This document shows, one piece after another, positions 41,922 to 51,840 of a stretch of DNA of 60,000 bases. Below the pieces are notes generated by a model that ran no database searches, was not told where the DNA came from, and was given only the letters and a program-made list of their open reading frames with translations. Both the position numbers and the translations under genes were made by a program. Origin of the DNA: Strigamia acuminata (Eukaryota; Arthropoda; Chilopoda; Geophilomorpha; Linotaeniidae); contig OX442314.1 in NCBI GenBank assembly GCA_949358305.1, positions 36,493,211 to 36,553,210 of the forward strand, written 5' to 3'. Every line of letters starts with the position of its first letter. Within the stretch, counting starts at the first letter, position 1.

Positions 41922-42162
41922 AAATGTAAAATAACACTTGTAATTTAAAAATATATATGAATAAAAAACACTTTTTGAACTTTAAAATCTAACATTTGTA
42001 GTTATTGAATCCATTTAACATTTAAAAGGTAAGTATGCTAATTTTAACACTTTGGAATAATAATAAAAAAACTTGTTTTGACAATAAAAAAAAATTATTT
42101 CTGGCACTATAAAAGTCTTAATAGGCTTGGCCAAAATCTCCTTTAAAACGACGGCGAAAACT

Positions 42163-43437
42163 TCACTGCAGCGATTTCCCCGGAGTGGGTGGCGTATCGT
42201 CGTTTTTTGGCTCTTCTTCAGTTTTGTCGTCGACGAATTCTTCTGCTAGCTTCTTGCGTGACTTCTTATTCGACTTCTTTTTCACGGCGGTAGCTTTGGG
42301 CTCGGGAACGACTGGCGGTGGTGGTGGCGGCGTGTGCGACTCCTCGTTCGATGCGCCGTCAATTTGCATCGCGGTCTCGATCGTTGCTTCGGCGGTGACT
42401 ACATTGTTGCCGCAAACTGGTGGAGGATCCGCGAATCCCTGGAACACGACGTTCGTCGGGCGTTCTCCAACCATCGGCGGCATAATGACAGCCGGCGTCG
42501 CTGCTGTATTGGCACCAAACATCGTTTGTGCCGTTTGCGGTAGTTGGCAGGCCGCTGGAAAAGCGATTGCGGCCGCCGTGGCTTTGGTCGGGATCAGGTT
42601 CACAATACCTTGGATTGGTTGAGGACCGTACTGTCCCGCCCAAGCTGTTCGTAGCTCATCGGGAGTTTTTTCCGTTTGAGCTGGGATTTTCTTAACGAGT
42701 GCGCGTGGCGCATTCGATGTGATTGTGGCCGATGGCGCAGTCAATTGCTGATGAGCCGCTTTCTCGGCGTCTCTTTTTGCCATTCGGTCCCTATGGTCCG
42801 CGTGTTTTTTCGCTCTGTACCGAATTTTTGCTTCGGTATTCACGCTTCGTTCACTCAACGTGGGATTTTCGATCGCCACGAGCCGTCTCATTTCCAGCAA
42901 TTTCTCCGAAATGTTTGGACGGGCGGTCGGTGGTTGGTGAGGAGCTTGGGCGACGGTACTTTGTACGGTCGCTTTTGTCTCCTCGGCAGCCTTCTTTTTA
43001 AGCACAAATGGCTTATGTGGCGGACGAAGAACCTTCTGCGACGTCGTCGCTGCGGGTTTCTTCGTAGAGATATTAGTAGAGGCAGTCGGCGGCGGTTGAG
43101 AGCGTACGCTCTTCGTTGCCGTTTTCTGTCTTTTCTTTGGGGGTTCCGTCGGTGTGGCATTCGCCACACGCGCTTGTTCCCTGTCTGCGATTTCCTTCTC
43201 GCGTTCTGCGCGCGATCGGACGCGCATCCAGTTAATATGTCGGTGGTGCAGCGGAATCGGCTGACCGGGCAGCGTCATGAACATGACAAACCATTCCTCG
43301 AGTGGTTGATCCGTCAGCACGATTTCGTCTCCGCCGCAGTTCATGCACGGGATTCGCGACAGATTCCACAGCGTGATGTAGCCGAAGCCGTTACAGATTG
43401 GGCACTGAACCCATTCGTTGTTTCGGTGATTTTCCAT
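42163..43437 (-). CDS. gypsy ORF3, unknown accessory protein (424 aa)
   Basis: The ATG at 43437 is 219 bases after the pol stop. The N-terminus has a double CxxC module, CPICNGFGYITLWN followed by CMNCGGDE (about residues 12-37), which could bind zinc. Residues 75-300 are basic and Ala/Pro/Thr-rich with PPKKRQKTATK, a nuclear-localisation-like cluster. The C-terminus has TPPPPPPVVPEP, a run KKKSNKKSRKK and an acidic end. There is no signal peptide, membrane segment or envelope-like feature, although this is where envelope genes lie in errantivirus-type elements. It could be expressed from a spliced or internal transcript. I know no family with this arrangement. The frame is fully open, which suggests selection up to the recent insertion. 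Confidence 0.7.
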   Translation of the reverse strand: MENHRNNEWVQCPICNGFGYITLWNLSRIPCMNCGGDEIVLTDQPLEEWFVMFMTLPGQPIPLHHRHINWMRVRSRAEREKEIADREQARVANATPTEPPKKRQKTATKSVRSQPPPTASTNISTKKPAATTSQKVLRPPHKPFVLKKKAAEETKATVQSTVAQAPHQPPTARPNISEKLLEMRRLVAIENPTLSERSVNTEAKIRYRAKKHADHRDRMAKRDAEKAAHQQLTAPSATITSNAPRALVKKIPAQTEKTPDELRTAWAGQYGPQPIQGIVNLIPTKATAAAIAFPAACQLPQTAQTMFGANTAATPAVIMPPMVGERPTNVVFQGFADPPPVCGNNVVTAEATIETAMQIDGASNEESHTPPPPPPVVPEPKATAVKKKSNKKSRKKLAEEFVDDKTEEEPKNDDTPPTPGKSLQ

Positions 43438-43658
43438 CGTTTTTCCAATCTTTTCGTTTCGATTTTCCAGAGAAGTTCCACACGACTGGTCAGTGGCGAT
43501 CGCAGCGAATAAGTGATTTGGACAACGAATGGTGGTGGCTAAGTATAGAACCGGAAGACGTTTCGCGAACGTTTAATTGGCGTATGGACCGCAGATGTTT
43601 TGTAAACAGTCTGTGATTGGTCCAAATGGGTCTCCCGATTTGAAGTGTCACCTAGCGG

Positions 43659-46600
43659 TCAATCCCGATATCGGATCGGTAAAACGTGATTTCTCGAAGG
43701 TCTATTTGAGTCCGAATTTGGTTTTGGTCGAGCCGTCGTGGGTTTTTGTGAATCCACTTGTGGCAACAGCAAGGGTTTTATTCTTTTTGGTTTCCCAAAA
43801 GGTTTTACTGGTGTTGGCAACTTAGTTGCGATACCAGATTCCGTTGGTTGCACTGGAGTTGGCAATATTGTTGCTGTTCCAGTGTCCACAGGTTGGTTTT
43901 CAAGAACTTCTTCATCTTCCTTATCTAAAATGGGCCATTCAGCCTTTTCTTCTGAGGGGATGAATCTCCTGAGTTTTACAATGTTGTGTGTACCCCTCGC
44001 TTGCAAAGTTATTGGTTTCGCAAGGGCATACGCATTGTTGTTAAAGACTTTAGTTATTACATAAGGTCCTTCAAAGCGATCCTCAAGGGACGCAGCATAT
44101 CGATTAGCAGCATTGGACAATGGGTGGGTCTTTAGTAGAACCAAGTCTCCAATTTCGAACTTATCGTCGCTGCGGTGTTGATCGTAGTAAGTTTTCTGTT
44201 TTGCTTGGGCCAGACTCTTATTTTTAAGAGCTGCAGCAATCAGAGTACGGTGTCTAGCGACTAGCATTCTGACAGCGTCGTAGGGCCTATTTGGGTCGAA
44301 TGGGGTGTCATAAGACACATCTCGATTATCCCAAAATGGTCGTAATTCCCTGCCATACGTCAGTATTGCTGGTGTAAAACCGGTAGACACATTTGGGGCA
44401 GAGTGCAAAGCAAAATTTATCTGGTCAATGCATCTGTCCCAGTGATCGTGCTCAAATGTAAAAATTCGAAGCATAATCTTGATATTCCTGTTTACGCGTT
44501 CAGTCAGGTTAGTCTGGGGATGGTAAGGCGTTGCTTTAATTGGTACAACCCCTGCATCGTCACAGAGAGTCTGAAACACGTCAGAAATGAATTGGGGGCC
44601 ATTATCGCTCAACATAAAACGAGGGCACCCATGACAGCTGAAAAATCGTCTTAAAATTGGTGCAATTGCAGTCATTTTAGCGGATCTCAGCGGTGTAGCT
44701 TCCATCCAGCCGGTGGCATAATCCACCACAACTAGAATGAAGCGATTTCTGTTCGAGGTTCTAGGTAATGGACCTATTAGATCGATTCCTATCTTCTCAA
44801 AACGACCAATTTTTGGAGAAGTTGGGACCATCAATCCCTTTGGTTTTCTCTGAATCGGTTTGCAGCGTTGGCAGCGATTGCAGCTTGCTACATGAAGTTT
44901 TACTTCTTTTTGCATGCCAGGCCAGAAATAAACTCTTTTCAATCGCTCTAGAGTTACTTCAACTCCTCCGTGACCAGCCATCGGATGGTCGTGAATTAGT
45001 TGAAGTGCTGCGAGTTGCAGAGATGGTGGAATAAAGATTTTAAATCCAATTCCCAAATCCTCTTCCTCCACAAAGAAATCAGTTTTAAAAGGTGCATAAA
45101 TAATAAGCATTCCTTTTCTAGTGAGTGTGCAGTCGTACTGCCTTTCTTCCAAGAACTTAGGAAGTTCTGGTCGAGGTTGTCCATCATCCAATTCCAACCA
45201 TTCGATTAGTTTTGAAAGATGTTTATCTGCACGCTGCTGTAATATAATGTTCTCGAAAGACATCGGGTAATCGGTCTCATTTGTGAGATAAGCTAGAGCA
45301 ACAGGCTCTATAATCTCTGTTAGAGTTGCTTTTCCTTCTAACGGATTGCCATTATCAAGAGAGACTCTGGATAAGGCATCCGCGACTTGATTGTCGGTGC
45401 CTTTTCGGTACTTGATGGTGAAATTTTCATTCTGCAATTTCATTGCCCACCTAGCCAGTCTTCCAGCTGGGTTTTCCATTGTCATGAGAAATCTCAGAGC
45501 ATGATGGTCAGTCTCAACTTGGTACTCAGAATATTCAATGTATGGCTTGAACTTATCAACCGCCCAAACCACAGCTAAACATTCCAAATCGGTGGTGCTG
45601 TAGTTGTTTTCCGCGCCTTGCAGAGTTCTGCTGGCGTACGCAACTGGTCTTAAAGCACCATGGTCATCAATTTGCATGAGGACAGCTCCGAGCCCGCCGC
45701 CACTAGCATCTGTATGGATGGTGAAGTTGCGTGCGAAATCAGGCAGAGGCAGCATAATTCCTTTTGCAAGTTGATTTTTCAAATATTCGAAGGCAACATT
45801 GCATTCTTCAGACCATTCCCATTTTGTATCTTTCTTTAGAAGGGCAAAGAATGGTTTTTGAGTAATACTCAATTTTGGAATTAGAGCAGCATAGAAACCC
45901 ACCATTCCAATAAAACGCTGAAGTTGTTTTATACTGGAAGGGGTCGGATAATTTAAAATTGCTTCCACTTTGTCGTTGTTTGGGCTGTAACTCCCATTTG
46001 ACATCGTGAAACCAAGAAAATTTAGTTCTTCTGGGCAAATAAATGACTTTGACGGACTCGCTGTCAATTTATTTTTGTCTAATTTTGACAATATGTCATC
46101 TAAATGCTGAAGGTGTTCTTCAAATGAGTCGCTAAAGATGATAATATCATCGAGGTAAGCGAGTGCCCACTTGTGTTGTGCAGTTCCAAGAACTTGATCC
46201 ATCATTCTCTGAAACGCACTGGGTGCATTGCACAGTCCGAAAGGCATACGAGTAAACTGGTATGTTCCATCAGAAGTAGAAAAAGCAGTTTTCTTCTTGT
46301 CACTTGGTTTAAGTTTTATTTGGTAATAACCTTTAGTTAAATCCAAAGTAGAAAAGAACTTTTTTCCACCTAAACAGGCCAAAATCATAGAAATTGAGGG
46401 CATCTGATAGACGTCCTTAATTGTGATTTTATTTAGCCAGCGAAAGTCAATACAGAGGCGGTACCCTCCGTCTTTCTTTGCAACAATCACGGGGGGATTT
46501 TTATAACTCCCCTCGCAAGGTTCGGCCCAACCATCTCTCAGCAATGCAGCAACCAATTCGCGATAAATCTCAGCTTTCTTGGGATTCATTGGTCGGTCTT

Positions 46601-47369
46601 TGCATCGAAATGAAGGCGCATCTCCAGTCGGAATTGGATGTTCCAACGTGGGGTGGCAGCCAGCTTTGTCACTAAACACATGTCTGTATTTTTCTACAAG
46701 AGTTAAGATTTGAGATCTCTGCCTTGGTGACAAATTGCTTTTTGCTAACAGTCTCTGGCTCAAATCAGCCGTGGAGACAGAAGGTGACTTTGATTCTGCA
46801 ACCAAAGCATCCCATCGATCCATTATTGCATTTCCAAGTTCTTCAGGCGATGGTGGGTCGTCGAAGGGAAATGTGTCATGTGGAAAATCAAGAAAGAAAT
46901 ATTCTCGATCTGTTAGATTGAGAACAATCCTATTTTCGATAATCCAAGAGCAACCTAATAATATAAATTTGGAAGCTGATGGAAGAACAGTAAATGTCAC
47001 AGGGATTTCGCCACCCCGCCACTTGAGTGACAGCGTGATTGTCCCGATTGGACGTGTTGGCCTATCGCCAGTGTATACAACTCGATTTTCTAAAAATGGA
47101 GTCATAAAGTGCAAGAGGTTTAGCTTTTTAAGCATTCCCCCGCTGATGTACCTGTGGGTTGCCCCAGAATCCATCAGAGCGGTGACCTTTAAACCGTTTA
47201 GTGTTGCCTTGATGTAAGGCAGGGGAGTAATACTCTTTCCTGTCTTTAAAGCAACGTTAACATGATCGATTTCAGGTTCTGTGGAAAAAACCACGCGAGG
47301 ATCTGGCTCTGTGGATGAAATGTCATCAAATAGCGCATCCTCCATGTCTTCTTCCATTGGAATCAACAC
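43659..47369 (-). CDS. pol: gypsy pol polyprotein (about 1235 aa)
   Basis: The polyprotein carries the retroviral-type aspartic protease with DSGATHRYIS (residues 67-76). The reverse transcriptase has MPFGLCNAPSAFQ (375-387) and catalytic YLDD (405-408). RNase H has HTDASGGGLGAVL with Asp 554, Glu near 596 and Asp 621. The integrase has a zinc-binding HDHPMAGHGG...CNRCQRC region (793-836) and the catalytic triad Asp 863 (GIDLIGP), Asp 922 (LSDNGPQF) and Glu 957 (LTERVNR). It starts 24 bases after the gag stop in the -1 frame and the frame is open back into gag, so a -1 shift near ACCCCCGAG (about 47400) is a likely expression mode; the first ATG in frame is at 47357. Together these enzymes copy the RNA and insert the DNA. 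All key residues are present. Confidence 0.93.
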   Translation of the reverse strand: MLIPMEEDMEDALFDDISSTEPDPRVVFSTEPEIDHVNVALKTGKSITPLPYIKATLNGLKVTALMDSGATHRYISGGMLKKLNLLHFMTPFLENRVVYTGDRPTRPIGTITLSLKWRGGEIPVTFTVLPSASKFILLGCSWIIENRIVLNLTDREYFFLDFPHDTFPFDDPPSPEELGNAIMDRWDALVAESKSPSVSTADLSQRLLAKSNLSPRQRSQILTLVEKYRHVFSDKAGCHPTLEHPIPTGDAPSFRCKDRPMNPKKAEIYRELVAALLRDGWAEPCEGSYKNPPVIVAKKDGGYRLCIDFRWLNKITIKDVYQMPSISMILACLGGKKFFSTLDLTKGYYQIKLKPSDKKKTAFSTSDGTYQFTRMPFGLCNAPSAFQRMMDQVLGTAQHKWALAYLDDIIIFSDSFEEHLQHLDDILSKLDKNKLTASPSKSFICPEELNFLGFTMSNGSYSPNNDKVEAILNYPTPSSIKQLQRFIGMVGFYAALIPKLSITQKPFFALLKKDTKWEWSEECNVAFEYLKNQLAKGIMLPLPDFARNFTIHTDASGGGLGAVLMQIDDHGALRPVAYASRTLQGAENNYSTTDLECLAVVWAVDKFKPYIEYSEYQVETDHHALRFLMTMENPAGRLARWAMKLQNENFTIKYRKGTDNQVADALSRVSLDNGNPLEGKATLTEIIEPVALAYLTNETDYPMSFENIILQQRADKHLSKLIEWLELDDGQPRPELPKFLEERQYDCTLTRKGMLIIYAPFKTDFFVEEEDLGIGFKIFIPPSLQLAALQLIHDHPMAGHGGVEVTLERLKRVYFWPGMQKEVKLHVASCNRCQRCKPIQRKPKGLMVPTSPKIGRFEKIGIDLIGPLPRTSNRNRFILVVVDYATGWMEATPLRSAKMTAIAPILRRFFSCHGCPRFMLSDNGPQFISDVFQTLCDDAGVVPIKATPYHPQTNLTERVNRNIKIMLRIFTFEHDHWDRCIDQINFALHSAPNVSTGFTPAILTYGRELRPFWDNRDVSYDTPFDPNRPYDAVRMLVARHRTLIAAALKNKSLAQAKQKTYYDQHRSDDKFEIGDLVLLKTHPLSNAANRYAASLEDRFEGPYVITKVFNNNAYALAKPITLQARGTHNIVKLRRFIPSEEKAEWPILDKEDEEVLENQPVDTGTATILPTPVQPTESGIATKLPTPVKPFGKPKRIKPLLLPQVDSQKPTTARPKPNSDSNRPSRNHVLPIRYRD

Positions 47370-47392
47370 AATAGTGAGAGCGCAGTCGTCAG

Positions 47393-49087
47393 TTACTCGG
47401 GGGTTTCTGTCGACTGCGACTCCTCGTTTCCCGCCATGTCAGGCCAGCCACCAAATTCATTGGCTGCAAGCATAGCCTGCATCATGCTGTGTTGGGCAGC
47501 GGCGATTGTTTCCATTGCTGCTTTAGCGGCTTCCACTTTAAGGGGGCAATCCCTTTCAAAGTGTGCGCCACCGCAGCCCCAGCAACCGCCAACTCTTGGT
47601 TTGGTCGCATAATCTTTGAGCCTATTGCTCGGGACTAGCGCCTTCTCGTTGCCTTCTGCGGCCTTTGTTGCTGCTATCGCAGCATTTTTAGGCGCAGGGA
47701 ACAGTGTTCTATTGTTTGGATTTCTCAATCCAAACGGAACAAATTTCGGTTTATCTCCACCCGCAGCATTTGGTATTGTTACCATTTGCTGGTTGGATTT
47801 TTGAATTGGCGTAACAGTTTCTGTTTTTGCCCCCTCAATGATTGCTGCATTTGTCACAGTTTCCTGATTTATGATCGCGGCCTCCGTAGCAATGCAGGCT
47901 CTCCTGAGCGACGCCCAAGTGTTCTCCAAATTAATGGCATTTGCGACCATGTTTTTGGCCGCTGGGCGCAGAATTGCCAGCACTTTTTGAATTTGCTGGC
48001 TCTCGTGCACAGGAATAGTCAATTGAGCGTATAACTTCTCGAGTCTTATCACCACTTGGGTGGCAGACTCATGAGACAGTTGCTGTGTTTTAGCGATTTC
48101 TGCTAAAAGCAGCGCATCGCTCGGACGAAAATGGGTGATAAATTCATGTTCGAATTCCTCCCAATTCGTTTTGGCATGAGAAGAGAACCATGTGGCCGCA
48201 TCTCCTCGGAAAAACTTAAACAAATGCTCAGCAAGCACTTGGTTCAGATAGGGCAAAGCAAAGCGTAGAGAACGTTTTAAATCAATAAGGAAAGACTTAG
48301 CTTTCGTTTTGTCCCCTGCAAACGCTTCAATTCCAATGGATTTGACTCGTTTACTTAGCTCTACTTCATCCATTGGCCTGGGAGCAGGCATAGCCTGGTC
48401 AGTTTTGTGAAGAAACTTTTCTCCCCAAGCCAGAAAAAGAGGATTTCCAGTCGTAGGCGTTGAGCCTGTGCTGGATCCAGAGTTTGGTGTTGTCACGGTG
48501 GGAGAAATCGTGTTTGAGATTGCAGATTGTGCTCTCAAATTCGATTGTCCAGCCGCCACCACGCTGTCAACGATAGCTTTTTGACTAGCTATCATCTTCA
48601 ACAAGCTTTCATTCGATAATTTCGCAGAGTCTAACTCCTGCAAAGCATGAGTTAACCGGTCGCTAATATCACCGAATTCCGTGCGCGTTTGCGTTAATTG
48701 ACGCATAGTGCTATCCGATTTGTCTTGGAGTTCCACCAAGTGATCGGCTACTTTCAGAAGCGTGTCTTCCCACACTTCGTAGGTTGTCATATCATCGATA
48801 ACTAGATTAAAGACGTTGCAAGTCGTTTCAAGCATCGCTTGATCCAACAATTTAACTTTAGGGACTGACATATTGTCGTTTGAAGAAGCAATCGAATTGT
48901 TATCCGAGTCGTTCAAATCTGAATCCGTTGCGGGTGTGAAAGAATTAGGTGCAGGAGAGTCCCACGTGGTCTTACCAGTTCTGGTCGCTGGCATTGACAC
49001 AATGTGACCAAAAGCAGGACCGCAGCTTGCAAGGTGAACAAGTGGAATTAAGTCACGACCAATGAGGAGACAGGAGATTAGGCTCAA
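47393..49087 (-). CDS. gag: gypsy gag (up to 564 aa)
   Basis: The first ATG (49087) gives a hydrophobic lead-in; the second (48994, MPATRTGKTTWDSP) is a more natural start. An alpha-helical, coiled-coil-like region spans about residues 75-180. A capsid-like core follows with AFAGDKTKAKSFLIDLKRSL, DAATWFSSHA and FEHEFITHFRP (about 255-321), matching the retrotransposon gag pattern. A zinc knuckle CWGCGGAHFERDC lies at 502-514; its spacing is CX2CX3HX4C, one residue shorter than the usual CX2CX4HX4C. Gag assembles the particle in the cytoplasm and packages element RNA. The frame is intact. Confidence 0.88.
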   Translation of the reverse strand: MSLISCLLIGRDLIPLVHLASCGPAFGHIVSMPATRTGKTTWDSPAPNSFTPATDSDLNDSDNNSIASSNDNMSVPKVKLLDQAMLETTCNVFNLVIDDMTTYEVWEDTLLKVADHLVELQDKSDSTMRQLTQTRTEFGDISDRLTHALQELDSAKLSNESLLKMIASQKAIVDSVVAAGQSNLRAQSAISNTISPTVTTPNSGSSTGSTPTTGNPLFLAWGEKFLHKTDQAMPAPRPMDEVELSKRVKSIGIEAFAGDKTKAKSFLIDLKRSLRFALPYLNQVLAEHLFKFFRGDAATWFSSHAKTNWEEFEHEFITHFRPSDALLLAEIAKTQQLSHESATQVVIRLEKLYAQLTIPVHESQQIQKVLAILRPAAKNMVANAINLENTWASLRRACIATEAAIINQETVTNAAIIEGAKTETVTPIQKSNQQMVTIPNAAGGDKPKFVPFGLRNPNNRTLFPAPKNAAIAATKAAEGNEKALVPSNRLKDYATKPRVGGCWGCGGAHFERDCPLKVEAAKAAMETIAAAQHSMMQAMLAANEFGGWPDMAGNEESQSTETPE

Positions 49088-51218
49088 GTAGCCATTCTTG
49101 GGAGAGGGATTAGTGATGTCACTTCCCCCCCCTGGTTTCCCATTGGTAGAAAATTAAAATAATTTATAGAATCAATTTCCCAGAGTTCCAAGAAAATGTC
49201 GAAATTTGAAATTCCAATCATTCTCGAAAATTCCGAGATTTCCACATGTTTTTCTATTGTCTTTCCAGTCGCCATGTTTGATTTTTAAAATAAAAACAAA
49301 ATTTCGACCGTTTTAATGTTCCAATTCCTACATTTCTGCAGAAAAAACAACACTTTTTGAAAAAACAATAGTGATTTTTCGGTTTGGAACTAGAAGTTCT
49401 GAACCAGATCAAAATGGTCTGATTCCACAAAAACATGACTTTTGTGCTTTTCTAAAAAAGCACGAAATCATGTCTGTAGAACTTCGAAATTTTCAAACCA
49501 GTTAATTTTATCATTGTTAGCAACAAATAACAAAATCAAACCGCGCTAGCGCGCAGACAAACCGATTCTTGATGCCTCGCAAGAAGAAACAGAGGAAGAA
49601 AGATAAGAAAATAAAAATAAAAAATTACAAAATACTGGGTGTTTTTTAATCTAAAAGACACTCAAAAAGTTCCAATTTTTAGCAGAAGGTTTTTGCAGAT
49701 ATTTACACTACGGGGATATTGTTGCAATCTCTTCTTCTGCCCCAAGAGACCAACAAACGCGCCCGCTCACCCCTTTCGGAGACTCATTCCAGTCTGCACG
49801 AGGCTGCCTTTCGACAGAAACGTGCCTACACTGAGATGTCTGTTCATCCCAATGAAATGGTGTTTTTTGTGGAACAGTCAGTTGCACTTAAAGTAAAAAG
49901 GAAATGCATCTTCTGTCCCTAGTCGCCTTGGGTCCCACCCTTCAGCCGCCATTGTGAAGCCATATCGCCCTCCATTTGACGCTGTATACAACCCGGCATT
50001 TGAGGTGATTATTACCGCTGTCAGGTGTGGAGTCCCAAGAAAACCATGAAAATCATAGATAGGGAAGTTTAGAGAAAAAGTAAAAAATGAAAAAGATGTA
50101 AAAACAACTAATTTCCAAATTACAGAGATTGCTCCAGACTGTGGTTCGAGCACAGTCCTTTAACAAACTGCAGTAGCCCAGAAATCAAGCAAGAGTGAAT
50201 AAAATTCAGAAACAAAAGTTACAGGCTAGATTCCCAATCTTTTTTCAAAGCTGGTAGCTACCTGAACGCACAGATATCGTTCCTACGCCCTAACGAACTC
50301 TCTGTACCATTTGAGCACTTCACCATCGGTATCCCCGTACCTCCGGCAGCTCTCCCTGCTGTCCGTGTCCCAATTTCAGCAACTCTTGGGTTAAATACGT
50401 TAACTTGCAGTTGCCTACCAACCAGTACACGGGACAGGGTAGGATTATGACCGATGTGAACCCGGATGAGCGCCTTGAGCAGCCACAACGCAACCCATAA
50501 ATTATGAGTCGCAACAAAAATCAAGGCAGTCTTCCCATGTGTGCGGACACTTCGCTGCTACTCGGGTCCAACTACACGCCAACTCACCGCACGTGACTGT
50601 TCCCGCGCCAGCGACCACTAAGCTAGCAACCTGCATCCAAGCGACTAAACGTCCTACAAGAAATTTGGTGTCACTCAAAGCTCAGTTCAACATCGCCTCC
50701 TCGCCCGGCCCATAATGGAACCAGTGATTGCAGCGTGGCACCTGGAATATGACCGCTTCTCCCCCGTGGGATTTGGTTTGCTGGTGGCCACCAGCGCGCC
50801 TCCTCCACGAATCGAGTTTGAATACGCTGCAGACTGTCCCATTACTTTTACTTGGGCTGCGCACCAAGAAATAGAAATAATAAAGAAGGTTTGGAATTAT
50901 ATTCCCCTCCCAACCACTCAGTTTTTTAGGCTAAGCTAGAAAGGAATAGAAGACCGTTGGAAAGTGTGGCTAGTGTAAGTCCCGGCTTGCCAGTACCCAG
51001 GCAAGCTGGACATGCAAAGCCACCAATTTTTGTCTGATCAGGGTCCAATGGTCAGCGATTAGCGGCCGTTTCGCCTGCTGACCCCCTGTCACAATCATGA
51101 CCAAGGAAATTTCCCCCTCTAGTTGAAAGAAAAAATTCATTTAATATTGTGCTTCGCACAATCAGTAAATTAGAATAGTATTCGCAAGAGAATTCAAAAT
51201 CCTGGACGGGCCCACAAT
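49088..51218 (-). other. 2.1-kb leader of the gypsy element
   Basis: The stretch between the 5' LTR and gag is far longer than a usual gypsy leader. On the element's own strand it has no long frame. On the opposite strand coding-like segments occur at 49719-49922, about 50180-50437 and 50715-50937. A polypurine tract like the one at the 3' LTR lies near 49121. Primer-binding-site-like TGGGCCCGTCC is at its LTR end (about 51204-51214). Confidence 0.6.
49719..50939 (+). pseudogene. unidentified coding-like sequence antisense in the gypsy leader
   Basis: Three plus-strand segments have coherent protein-like composition. The first (49719-49922) includes SVHPNEMVFFVEQSVALK. The second (about 50180-50437, no ATG) includes ISFLRPNELSVPFEHFTIG and IPVPPAALPAVRVPISATLG. 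The third (50715-50937) includes PVIAAWHLEYDRFSPVGFG and PPPRIEFEYAADCPITFTWA. Stops and frame changes separate them. The beta-strand-rich, proline-punctuated character could fit a structural protein, host or viral, but I cannot assign it. It is probably a captured or nested foreign sequence. Confidence 0.3.
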
Positions 51219-51840
51219 TGTGAGTGTTCGGACGGACGCCACGTGGTCGGGGGAGAGCCACGGAGGCGCTGGACGCAACACACACGATAAAACAAACCAC
51301 GAAATACACGGAGACACAATATAGTTTTAGTTATGGCTTTATTGGATGTCTAGGGGTATGATGCAGTGTCCCATAGTGTATTTCCCAAGGCGGCGGTTCC
51401 TTCGAACCGTCCCTAATCAGACCGCGTGGCACGGCGGCCATCGGCCGCCATGACACACGAGGTCGGTAATCGGTTTTGGGCCACGCCGCCGAAGTTACGG
51501 TTAACGTCCGGCGGACGTGGCGCAACTGGACGCTCAGGTCCCGGCGGGCGATATCATCGCCACGCCGATAGTTTGGGTTATCTCAATAGCCAGTTTCGGA
51601 GGCGGTCGCAACACGACCGTTCGCCTTGCTGGTTGATCAACAACTCTCTTGTCCCTACGGGGACCAACCACTTCCGGAAGGGCGACTTCCGGGGCCCGAT
51701 CCTGCTTGACCAAAGGCCCGCAGCTCCACCTGGTTGCGGGGGACCGCAACAGGCTGCGCGAGATACGAGAGGCGCTGGAGCTGCGCCAAGTGCATTGCCG
51801 TTGCAGTGCAGCGACCCGTGCGCAGGGGCAGCTGGTCACA
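51219..51840 (-). repeat. 5' LTR of the gypsy element
   Basis: The minus strand starts TGTGACCAGCTGC at 51840 and ends CTCACA at 51219. It has the same length as, and by eye the same sequence as, the LTR at 41051-41672. Promoter and polyadenylation signals for the element should lie here; AATAAAG is visible at about 51337-51343. Confidence 0.9.

Larger units (their letters stand above)
41051..51840 (-). mobile_element. complete Ty3/gypsy LTR retrotransposon, 10.8 kb
   Basis: Two 622-bp LTRs (41051-41672 and 51219-51840) enclose gag, pol and a third ORF, all read on the minus strand. AATA flanks the element on both sides (41047-41050 and 51841-51844). Next to the upstream LTR (minus strand) there is ATTG and then TGGGCCCGTCCAGGAT, a plausible tRNA primer-binding site. 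Next to the downstream LTR is the polypurine tract AGGGGGGGGAAA. No stop or frameshift is seen inside gag, pol or ORF3, and the LTRs look identical by eye. The domain order protease, reverse transcriptase, RNase H, integrase is that of Ty3/gypsy. It is the only apparently intact autonomous element here. The long untranslated leader (about 2.1 kb) and ORF3 are unusual. Confidence 0.92.

Noticed and set aside
42185-43616. Plus-strand ORFs opposite gypsy ORF3, including a 278-codon one
   Set aside because: Antisense shadows in a GC-rich ORF. The minus-strand frame has the CxxC module and continuous composition.
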